The translations under genes and the position numbers were made by a program. Under the pieces are notes generated by a model. It did not search any database, was not told the origin of the DNA, and worked only from the letters and a program-made list of their open reading frames with translations. Of a stretch of 23,312 bases of DNA, positions 7,710 to 14,597 are shown piece by piece (within the stretch, counting starts at the first letter, position 1; each line of letters starts with the position of its first letter). Origin of the DNA: an uncultured Clostridia bacterium (GTDB taxonomy: Bacteria; Bacillota; Clostridia; TANB77; CAG-508); NCBI GenBank assembly GCA_947632525.1, contig CANRPQ010000008.1:1-23312 (forward strand). The letters run 5' to 3'.

Positions 7710-9106
7710 ATGTATTCATTAGCAGAAAAACACAAAACACTTAAACTTTTTAATAGTGGTGAAAGTGTAAAAAATATTCATCTTCGTTCTAATATACCTA
7801 AAAGCACATTATATAGATGGAAAAAACAAACTGAAAATCTTAGAGCAAAATGGCTTAAATTAAATTCTTTATTTTCAGAAGGGAAATTACAAGAAGCAGA
7901 AGATTTAGCAAAAGAGATATTAAAATTAGATAAATATAATTTGCCTGCTAGATCTCAATTAATTACAATTTATAAAAAACAAGGTAGAATTGAAGAAGTA
8001 GAAAAACTAGCAAAAGAAATATTAAATATAGAACCAGATAATTTGCCTGCTAAATCTCAACTAATTGCTATTTATAAAAAGCAAGGTAGAATTGAAGAAG
8101 TGGAGAAACTAGCAAAAGAAATAATAAAATTAGATCCAGACGATTTGCCTGCAAGGTCTCAATTAATTACAATTTATATAAAGCAAGGAAAACTACAAGA
8201 AGCAGAAGATTTAGCAAATAAAAAATTAAAACTAAATCCAGACGATTTGCCTGCTAGATCTCAATTAATTAAAATTTATATAGAACAAGGAAAACTACAA
8301 GAAGCAGAAAACTTAGCAAAAGAGATATTAAAATTAGATAAAGATAATTTGCCTGCTAGATCTCAATTAATTGCTATTTATATAAAACAAGGAAAACTAC
8401 AAGAAGCAGAAGATTTAGCAAAAGAGATATTAAAATTAGATAAAGATGATTTGCCTGCTAGATCTCAATTAATTACAATTTACAAAAAGCAAGGTAGAAT
8501 TGAAGAAGTAGAAAGACTAGCAAAAGAAATATTAAAGATAGATAAAGATAATTTGCCTGCTAGATATACATTAAGTAAAATTTATAAAAAGCAGGGTAAA
8601 ATTGAAGAAGTAGAAAAGCTAGCAAAAGAAATATTAAATATTGATCCAGACAATTTGACTGCTAAATCTCAATTAAGTACAATCCATAAAAGACGATGTA
8701 GGATTGAAGAATCCAAATCAAAGTTAAAAGCTACAAAACAAGAAACACAAATAACACAAGAAATGCAAACAGTATTTGAAGCAAAAAAAGATCCATTGAC
8801 ATTATTTAGAAGACAGTTACATGATGGAACTATTACTTTAGAAAACCTATCAGAATATCAAAAACAAATATCTGATTTACCTGATTTATCTCAAAAATTA
8901 TTATTAGCTGAAGCTTATACACATTTTAATATTCCTAAAAAAGCAATTCAATTATTAAAAGAAGCTCGGACAAGTAGAGGGAATAGAAGAACGGAAAGAA
9001 AAAAATATTGTCACAGGCTTTGCAATTAGTTAAAAGTACTAAATTAAATAGTGTCAGAAGAAGAAATAGTTGGGGAAAATTAACAAGTAGAGAAATGGAA
9101 AAATAA
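7710..9106 (+). CDS. HTH + tetratricopeptide-repeat protein needing two +1 frameshifts at CGG
   Basis: A likely cytoplasmic protein-interaction scaffold of unknown partner. The N-terminus (KLFNSGESVKN..IPKSTLYRWKKQ) looks like a helix-turn-helix. Eight tandem 34-residue TPR-like units follow (7881-8696), then a polar linker and a C-terminal helical region. Pieces 7710-8966, 8968-8991 and 8993-9106 join into 464 residues. Without shifting, the frame ends at 9029 with an implausible Arg-rich tail. With both shifts the end reads AIQLLKEAGQVEGIEEGKKK, then ILSQALQLVKSTK and a basic tail SVRRRNSWGKLTSREMEK. I prefer ATG 7710, preceded by GGAG at 7700-7703, over the in-frame TTG at 7686 or ATG at 7698. 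Both shifts are at CGG in the then-active frame. The family is not one I can name. Confidence 0.75.
7881..8696 (+). repeat. eight tandem 102-bp units encoding TPR-like repeats
   Basis: Eight consecutive in-register 34-codon units, each of the form G(K/R)(L/I)(Q/E)E(A/V)E.LAKEILK(L/I)D.DNLPARSQL..IY.KQ. Several units are nearly identical at DNA level, suggesting recent expansion or gene conversion; unit 8 is the most diverged. Confidence 0.9.
8967..8969 (+). other. putative +1 frameshift site at CGG in the TPR gene (first)
   Basis: Zero-frame GAA GCT CGG ACA. Skipping C gives GCT-(C)-GGA-CAA-GTA. The seven bases GCTCGGA and the following CAA are the same as at the second uvrB site. Confidence 0.7.
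8992..8994 (+). other. putative +1 frameshift site at CGG in the TPR gene (second)
   Basis: In the frame set by the first shift, 24 bases later, the reading is GAA GAA CGG AAA. Skipping C gives GAA-(C)-GGA-AAG and opens 37 further codons to a TAA at 9104-9106 that reads as ordinary coding sequence. Confidence 0.7.
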
Positions 9107-9122
9107 AAGACAAGGAAAGAGG

Positions 9123-9809
9123 ATGGTCATGAATAATATTGTAATTGGAATTGAAGGTTTAGTTGGTTCTGGAAAAACTGCAATTTGCAGAGAATTATTA
9201 AATAAAATACCAAATAGTATATTATTACAAGGTGGCAATTTATATAGAGGAATTGTATTTGCTTTAATGTCTTCCGGAATAAATTTAAAAGAACTAAAAC
9301 AAAATATGAAACATGTTGACATTAAACAAATAATGGAAAAACTGAAAATAACAATTTCTATTGAAAATAGAGATACTGTTATTTATATTGACGGCAAGAA
9401 AATTGAGGAAGATGATTTACAATCTGTAAGCTCATCTTTAGCAGTTTCTGAAGTAAGTAATATTGCTGATAATCAAAATTTTTATATATTTGGTAGAAAA
9501 ATAATAGAAAGATTTAAACAAAATTTCAATGTAATAGTATCTGGAAGAGATTTGATGAAAATATATCCAGAATTAGATTATCATTTTTTAGTTACAGCAT
9601 CATTAGGAGAACGTGTTAGAAGAAAATGCATACAATATAATGGAAGTATAAATGAAGAAGAAGTAAGGAAGAATATTATAAAAAGGGACGAATTACAGGA
9701 AAACTCGGGATTTTACAAAAAATATCATAATACAATAGTAGTAGATGTTACTAATTGTAAAACAGTAGAGGATTCAGCAAATGAAGTTTTAAAGTACATT
9801 TCAAACTAA
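9123..9809 (+). CDS. cytidylate-kinase-like P-loop kinase
   Basis: A 228-residue P-loop nucleotide kinase resembling (d)CMP kinase, which makes CDP from CMP and ATP. Visible features are the P-loop GLVGSGKT near the N-terminus, GGNLYRG (substrate-site YR), the VSGRDL motif (the GRD of cytidylate kinases), a lid-type RVRRKCIQYNG and KRDELQENSGFYKK. It is more diverged than a housekeeping Cmk (the usual DGPAGAGKST is altered, and the C-terminal RD..D..R is partly changed), so it may be a paralogue with another substrate. Start choice is ambiguous between ATG 9123 and ATG 9129, both served by AAGGAAAGAGG just upstream. The gene begins 16 bases after the TPR gene stop and ends 35 bases before murD. 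Confidence 0.7.
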   Translation: MVMNNIVIGIEGLVGSGKTAICRELLNKIPNSILLQGGNLYRGIVFALMSSGINLKELKQNMKHVDIKQIMEKLKITISIENRDTVIYIDGKKIEEDDLQSVSSSLAVSEVSNIADNQNFYIFGRKIIERFKQNFNVIVSGRDLMKIYPELDYHFLVTASLGERVRRKCIQYNGSINEEEVRKNIIKRDELQENSGFYKKYHNTIVVDVTNCKTVEDSANEVLKYISN

Positions 9810-9844
9810 TTATTTATACTTAAAGTTATTTTAGGAGGATATAA

Positions 9845-11251
9845 ATGAGTTTCATAAACGAAAAATTAGATAAATTTGAACAATATATAAAAAACAAAAG
9901 AGTAGCAATAATAGGATTAGGAATTAGTAATATTCCATTACTAGATTATTTACACAATTTAGGGTGCTTCGTAAGTGTATTTGACAAACGAGAACTAGAA
10001 AAATTAGATAAAAATGCTGTTAATAAAATACATAATTACAATTTTGAATTATATTATGGACCAGAAGCTATGCAACATCTAACAAACTTTACAATGATAT
10101 TTCGCTCACCAAGTTGTAGACCAGATACACCAGAAGTGATAGCAGAGGTAGAAAGAGGAGCTATTTTAACTTCTGAAATTGAAATGTTGATGAAAACTTG
10201 TCCTGGCACGATTATTGGAATAACAGGAAGTGATGGTAAAACAACAACAACAAACATAATATACTATATATTAAAAGAAAAGGGATATAATTGTTACTTA
10301 GGTGGAAATATTGGAATTCCTTTATTTACTAAAGTAAGAGAGATGACACCAGAAGATATTGTTGTTCTAGAACTTAGTAGCTTTCAGTTAATGGATATGC
10401 AAGTTAGTCCACATATTTCAGTTATTACTAATATTTCTCCAAACCATTTAGATATACACAAATCTTACGACGAATATATTGATTCTAAGAAAAATATCTT
10501 TAAAAATCAAACAGAAAAAGATATTTTAGTAATTAATTATGATAATGAAATTACTAAAAACTTTAAAAGTGAAGCTAATGGAAAAGTTATATATTTTAGT
10601 AGGAAGCAGAAGTTAGACAATGGTATAATTTGTGATTGTGGAATTATAAAATCTTGCGAAGATAAACTAAGAAGACATATTCTAAATACGAAAGATATTA
10701 TATTAAGAGGAGTGCATAATCACGAAAATATTTGTGCAGCAATAGCAGCAACGTCTAGCTTGGTTGAGCCAGAAATTCAAGCCGAGGCAATTAAAAAATT
10801 CAAAGGGGTAGAGCATAGAATTGAATTTATTAGAGAAATAAATGGAGTAAAATGGTATAATGATTCCATAGGGACATCTCCAACAAGAACAATTGCAGGT
10901 TTAAATTCATTTGACGAAAAGATTGTTTTAATTGCAGGTGGATATGATAAACATTTAGACTATACACCTATTGCAAAACCAATTGTATCAAATGTTAGTA
11001 GTCTAATATTAATGGGGGCAACTGCTCCAAAAATTGAAGAAGCTGTTAAAGAAGAATTAGAAATGCAGGGCAAAGAAATGCCTATATATCATTGTAATAC
11101 TTTAAAAGAAACCGTAGATAAAGCTTATGAAATTGCTAACTCAGGTGAAATTGTTTTATTTTCTCCTGCAAGTGCAAGCTTTGATATGTTCAAAAACTTT
11201 GAGGATAGAGGTAATCAATTTAAAGAATTAGTTAATAATTTAAATATATAA
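9845..11251 (+). CDS. murD: UDP-N-acetylmuramoyl-L-alanine:D-glutamate ligase (MurD)
   Basis: Cytoplasmic Mur ligase adding D-Glu to UDP-MurNAc-L-Ala with ATP during peptidoglycan synthesis. The 468 residues show the three Mur domains: an N-terminal nucleotide-binding fold (VAIIGLGISNIPLLDYL), the central ATPase with GITGSDGKTTTTN, ELSSFQL and NISPNHLDIHKSYDEY, and the C-terminal domain with VEHRIEF, WYNDSIGTSPTR, AGGYDKHLDY and LFSPASASFDMFKNFEDRG. The DSIGTSP and SPASASFDMF segments are characteristic of MurD rather than MurC/E/F. The ribosome site AGGAGG is at 9833-9838, six bases before the ATG. It is not in a dcw cluster here, unlike in many Firmicutes. Confidence 0.95.
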   Translation: MSFINEKLDKFEQYIKNKRVAIIGLGISNIPLLDYLHNLGCFVSVFDKRELEKLDKNAVNKIHNYNFELYYGPEAMQHLTNFTMIFRSPSCRPDTPEVIAEVERGAILTSEIEMLMKTCPGTIIGITGSDGKTTTTNIIYYILKEKGYNCYLGGNIGIPLFTKVREMTPEDIVVLELSSFQLMDMQVSPHISVITNISPNHLDIHKSYDEYIDSKKNIFKNQTEKDILVINYDNEITKNFKSEANGKVIYFSRKQKLDNGIICDCGIIKSCEDKLRRHILNTKDIILRGVHNHENICAAIAATSSLVEPEIQAEAIKKFKGVEHRIEFIREINGVKWYNDSIGTSPTRTIAGLNSFDEKIVLIAGGYDKHLDYTPIAKPIVSNVSSLILMGATAPKIEEAVKEELEMQGKEMPIYHCNTLKETVDKAYEIANSGEIVLFSPASASFDMFKNFEDRGNQFKELVNNLNI

Positions 11252-11304
11252 GTAACATTTATTTATGATAATACATATTATATACAAAAATAAGGAGGTA
11301 TTAT

Positions 11305-11994
11305 ATGTATTATCAAAATTACGAAGATTACATGCGTCAAATATTAGGATATCCAATTAATGATTCTAGAATTTATGAAAATTATGACTATAGAAATAAT
11401 CAGCCAACTTATGAAAATACATATTCTTCAAGAAATCAATATGCACAAGACTTATCAGATGAAGAAATTAACGAATATTATCCAGAAATATATAAATCAG
11501 TGTATCCTATGGTTTGTAAAGTTTGTGAAGCAAATACAAAACCAATTACTAAAGAATTATTAGAAAAGATGACAGATGAAATATATTTCGCTATTGAAGG
11601 TACAAATAATATTGTAAATATTAGAGTTGAAAGTCCTAAACCAGAAAATAATCGTTCTTCATCAAGTGTTTCTAACAAATCTTCTAGCAATGTTATTAGA
11701 ACTCAAAACACAGATACTAGGTCTCAAAAAATGTTATCTAAAGAAGAAAATAGACAAGTAAATCAGGTTAAAGAAAATAGACAATATAATTCTACACTTA
11801 GAGATTTAATTAAAATTTTAATATTAAAAAGATTATTTGAAGATAGGCCTAATAGGCCAAAACCACCACGTCCACCATTTATAGGAGAACCTGGAATACC
11901 ACCTTATCCAGGAACAAGGCCTCCAGTAGGACCAGGTGGACCTAATAGACCACCAATACAACCAAGAGATTATAACGGATATTTAAATTTTTAA
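11305..11994 (+). CDS. unknown protein with Tyr/Asn-rich N-terminus and Pro-rich tail
   Basis: A 229-residue protein I cannot assign to a family. It has a Tyr/Asn-rich start (MYYQNYEDYMRQILGYP), a short compact segment around residues 50-110 with two cysteines (MVCKVCE), a Ser/Asn-rich linker, a predicted helix LRDLIKILILKRLFEDR, and a Pro/Gly-rich tail (PPRPPFIGEPGIPPYPGTRP). There is no signal peptide. The composition resembles spore-coat or surface-layer associated proteins of spore-formers, but this is only inference from low complexity. AAGGAGG precedes the ATG and a terminator follows directly. Confidence 0.7.
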   Translation: MYYQNYEDYMRQILGYPINDSRIYENYDYRNNQPTYENTYSSRNQYAQDLSDEEINEYYPEIYKSVYPMVCKVCEANTKPITKELLEKMTDEIYFAIEGTNNIVNIRVESPKPENNRSSSSVSNKSSSNVIRTQNTDTRSQKMLSKEENRQVNQVKENRQYNSTLRDLIKILILKRLFEDRPNRPKPPRPPFIGEPGIPPYPGTRPPVGPGGPNRPPIQPRDYNGYLNF

Positions 11995-12010
11995 AAAAAT
12001 AAAAATTTGG

Positions 12011-12045
12011 AAAGATATACAATATATTTTTGTATATCTTTTTTA
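12011..12045 (+). terminator. Rho-independent terminator
   Basis: Perfect 12-bp stem AAAGATATACAA (12011-12022) with TTGTATATCTTT (12030-12041), a 7-nt loop and a T run. Confidence 0.85.
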
Positions 12046-12105
12046 TTTTTGTTAAAAATATTAATGAGAACTTTTGAAAAAAAGTTTTAGAAAGGTAGGT
12101 AAAAT

Positions 12106-12543
12106 ATGAAAGTAAAAGATTGTATGTGTAATGAAGTGTGTTGTGCTACTCCAAACAGCACTGTGCAAGAATGTGCAACATTAATGAGCAATAAACATGT
12201 TGGTTGTATTCCAGTATGTGATGAAAATCAAACTGTAGTAGGTTTAGTTACAGACCGTGATATTATTTTAAGATGTGTAGCATGCAATAAAGATGCAAAA
12301 AATACACCAATTAGTGACATTATGACATGCACTCCATGTTGTTGTACTTCTGATGCTGATATATCAGAAGCAGAAAACTTAATGTCACAAAATCAAATAA
12401 AAAGATTACCAATTATAGAAAATAATAGAATTGTTGGAATTCTAACTTTAGGAGATTTATCATCAAGCGAGCAGGTTGATAATCAAGACGTAGGTAATAC
12501 TTTAAACAATATATGCAAATGTGATGATAAAAACGCAGAATAG
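12106..12543 (+). CDS. cysteine-rich tandem CBS-domain protein
   Basis: A 145-residue protein of two CBS domains (about 1-62 and 68-125), which usually bind adenine nucleotides and act as regulatory modules. The first has VGCIPVCDENQTVVGLVTDRDI and the second IKRLPIIENNRIVGILTLGDL, both classic CBS endings. It contains 15 cysteines (about 10%), including CMC, CC, CCC and CKC clusters at residues 6-13, 75-80 and 137-139. That is very unusual for CBS proteins and suggests metal, redox or Fe-S chemistry. No catalytic domain is attached, so it may regulate a partner in trans. AAAGGTAGG lies upstream of the ATG and a terminator follows, so it is likely monocistronic. Confidence 0.88.
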   Translation: MKVKDCMCNEVCCATPNSTVQECATLMSNKHVGCIPVCDENQTVVGLVTDRDIILRCVACNKDAKNTPISDIMTCTPCCCTSDADISEAENLMSQNQIKRLPIIENNRIVGILTLGDLSSSEQVDNQDVGNTLNNICKCDDKNAE

Positions 12544-12559
12544 AAATTATTCTATAAAT

Positions 12560-12595
12560 AAGCTATCTATAATAAAAAATAGATAGCTTTTTCTT
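12560..12595 (+). terminator. Rho-independent terminator after the CBS gene
   Basis: Perfect 11-bp stem AAGCTATCTAT (12560-12570) with ATAGATAGCTT (12579-12589), followed by TTTTCTT. Confidence 0.9.
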
Positions 12596-12666
12596 AATAT
12601 TAACATGTAAATAGCATATTTTTACAAGTTCAGGAACATAATAGTTTAGAAGGGAGTATGGTACAT

Positions 12667-13761
12667 ATGATTATTGATATGAACTATTGGGGTAAAGTTT
12701 TCAAAAATATCTTAGTTCTAGCTTTATCTGTTATAGGAGTTTATTTAGGATTTAAACTAGCAATATTTTATTTTCCATTTTTGATAGCATTTATTATTTC
12801 ATTAATGCTAGAACCATTGATAAGATTTATTATGAAACATGCTAAATTGAAAAGAAAAGCAAGTTCTATTATAGTATTTGTTATATCAATAATTGTTATT
12901 GTTGGATTGTTAATATGGGCAGGAGTTACTGTTGTATCTGAGGCTTCTAATTTATTAACTAAACTAAATGAATATTTTGAAAAAGGATATGAATTAATTC
13001 AAAATCTACTTTCAAATCTTGACTTTGGTAAATTGCAAATTCCAGATAATATTATGAATACAATTCAAGAATCTGCTATGGATTTTTTAGGAACACTTAC
13101 AGAATGGGTTAAAAATGCCTTAACGGGTGCTATTAACTTTTTAACATCTATACCAACCATTGGCGTATATATAGTAGTAACTTTATTAGCTTTATATTTT
13201 CTATGTGTTGATAAGGTATATATGATAGACCAATTAGAACATCATATGCCGCAAACATGGGTAAAAAAGATAGGAATACATTTAAAGGGATTAGTTAAAT
13301 CTTTAGGTAAATATTTAAAAGCACAATTAACATTAGTTTTAATTTCATTTATTATAACTTTAATTGGACTATATATTTTTTATTTTGCAGGATTAAATGT
13401 ACATTATCCGTTATTAATGGCATTAATTATTGGATTTATCGACTTATTACCTATATTTGGTTCAGGAGCTTTCATGTTGCCATGGGCAGTTTTGACAGCC
13501 TGCTCAGGTGACTTTACTCTAGCAATTGCAATATTAATATTGTGGGTTATTATTTCTATAGTAAGGCAAATTTTAGAACCTAAAATTGTAAGTGGTCATA
13601 TTGGAATTCATCCAATATTCACATTAATTGCTATGTATACAGGTTTTAAATTCATTGGTGTTTTAGGAATGATTATTGGTCCAATTTTATTAATTATTTT
13701 AAAGAATATCTTTGCAACATTTATTGATAGGGGAGTATTTAAGTCTATTTTTGACATATAA
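12667..13761 (+). CDS. AI-2E/PerM-family membrane protein, YtvI-like
   Basis: A 364-residue multipass membrane protein of the AI-2E transporter (PerM) superfamily. It has paired hydrophobic helices at the N-terminus (about 8-75), a soluble amphipathic stretch (about 95-155), and a C-terminal membrane block with the conserved GFIDLLPIFGSG and VRQILEPKIVSGHIGIHPIFTLIAMYTGFK motifs. The layout matches YtvI, a sporulation-associated member of this family in spore-formers. That fits yabP/yabQ in this window, but a general permease role is equally possible. I choose ATG 12667 because AGGGAG at 12651-12656 is ten bases upstream; an ATG at 12658 would be almost on top of the ribosome site. Confidence 0.82.
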   Translation: MIIDMNYWGKVFKNILVLALSVIGVYLGFKLAIFYFPFLIAFIISLMLEPLIRFIMKHAKLKRKASSIIVFVISIIVIVGLLIWAGVTVVSEASNLLTKLNEYFEKGYELIQNLLSNLDFGKLQIPDNIMNTIQESAMDFLGTLTEWVKNALTGAINFLTSIPTIGVYIVVTLLALYFLCVDKVYMIDQLEHHMPQTWVKKIGIHLKGLVKSLGKYLKAQLTLVLISFIITLIGLYIFYFAGLNVHYPLLMALIIGFIDLLPIFGSGAFMLPWAVLTACSGDFTLAIAILILWVIISIVRQILEPKIVSGHIGIHPIFTLIAMYTGFKFIGVLGMIIGPILLIILKNIFATFIDRGVFKSIFDI

Positions 13762-13816
13762 ATTATTTGAACTTTATATGTTTTTAATTAAATAAAAATT
13801 AATTCTATTATATAGC

Positions 13817-13850
13817 AAAAAGCCTATTACATTATTGTAATAAGCTTTTT
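13817..13850. terminator. bidirectional terminator between convergent genes
   Basis: Left arm 13817-13831 and right arm 13836-13850 form a 15-position stem with a single C/A mismatch and a 4-nt loop. A runs on the left and T runs on the right serve both directions. Confidence 0.85.
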
Positions 13851-13866
13851 AAGTTAACAAATTATT

Positions 13867-14409
13867 TTATAATATTGTAGAAGTCGTAACAAATGAGTCA
13901 TCTGGTGGATATACAAATTCATCAGTTGGTTTTTCTATCTTTTGTATTTTCTCTATTTTAATAATTGGCATTTCCCCGTGATAGTCTCCTTTTGTAATTT
14001 CTCCTTCAATTTCAATCCATGTATTATCTTCATATTTAGGTGCTTCTTCACATTCACATAAGAAGCCTACAACTACTGTTTGAAAATCAGAAGATATAAC
14101 CATATTTCTTCCTAAAACAAATTGCTCTTGTGAAAAGTCAATCATACGATAAACGTATCCAGAAAATTTAATTTTTTGACCTACAAAATTATCTAAATTT
14201 TCATGAACATTCTTTAGTACATTTGTATAATTACTGGCACTTAATTCTTGAACTTCATCTACTTTTATTGAATCATTTGTTTTAAAAAAATTATCTCCTA
14301 GAATACGATAACATACTATAGCTGTAATTATTAATATTATAACGAATAAAATACCCAAAAATATCTTTCCTAATTTGTTTCCATTTACTTTAAAATTACA
14401 AATAAACAT
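13867..14409 (-). CDS. membrane-anchored protein resembling the TIGR03943/YcgQ C-terminal domain
   Basis: A 180-residue protein with one transmembrane segment near the N-terminus (about residues 14-34, LGKIFLGILFVIILIITAI) and an outside or periplasm-side domain. The domain has FVGQKIKFSGYVYRM, QFVLGRNMVISSDF and TWIEIEGEITKG...MPIIKIEKIQKIEKP. This order, with YVY then FVL then W.E.EG and P.I....I..I.KP, resembles the C-terminal half of the YcgQ/DUF1980 (TIGR03943) family. The family's cysteine pair before PVGF-like text is only partly kept (CECE). The function of that family is poorly known. GGATGGAG precedes the ATG. It is divergently arranged with secA and convergent with the YtvI-like gene. 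Confidence 0.65.
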   Translation of the reverse strand: MFICNFKVNGNKLGKIFLGILFVIILIITAIVCYRILGDNFFKTNDSIKVDEVQELSASNYTNVLKNVHENLDNFVGQKIKFSGYVYRMIDFSQEQFVLGRNMVISSDFQTVVVGFLCECEEAPKYEDNTWIEIEGEITKGDYHGEMPIIKIEKIQKIEKPTDEFVYPPDDSFVTTSTIL

Positions 14410-14460
14410 AGCTCTCCATCCTTTTTATTTCAATTAATACAATGTATGAAGGGTTTCTTT

Positions 14461-14489
14461 ATAATATGCTACAAACAATAAATATACAA
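14461..14489 (-). promoter_or_regulatory. sigma-A-type promoter for the membrane-anchored protein
   Basis: On the minus strand, TTGTAT (14489-14484), a 17-base spacer and TATTAT (14466-14461), about 51 bases before the start codon. Confidence 0.6.
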
Positions 14490-14515
14490 AAAATTGCTCT
14501 AATATCATATTTCTC

Positions 14516-14544
14516 TTGCGATTTTTACTTAAAAGTGATATAGT
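14516..14544 (+). promoter_or_regulatory. sigma-A-type promoter of secA
   Basis: TTGCGA at 14516-14521, a 17-base spacer ending in TGA, and TATAGT at 14539-14544 (extended -10), 53 bases before the secA ATG. Confidence 0.65.
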
Positions 14545-14597
14545 ATGATAGATGTAAAAATATAAATCTATCTAATAATAGAAAGGAAGAAATATAA

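Noticed and set aside
7881..8696. CRISPR-like array
   Set aside because: The repeats are 102 bp, in frame and translate into TPR units without unique spacers.
11360..11563. 67-codon frame inside the Tyr/Pro-rich gene
   Set aside because: Shadow frame in the same strand; no ribosome site and no motif.
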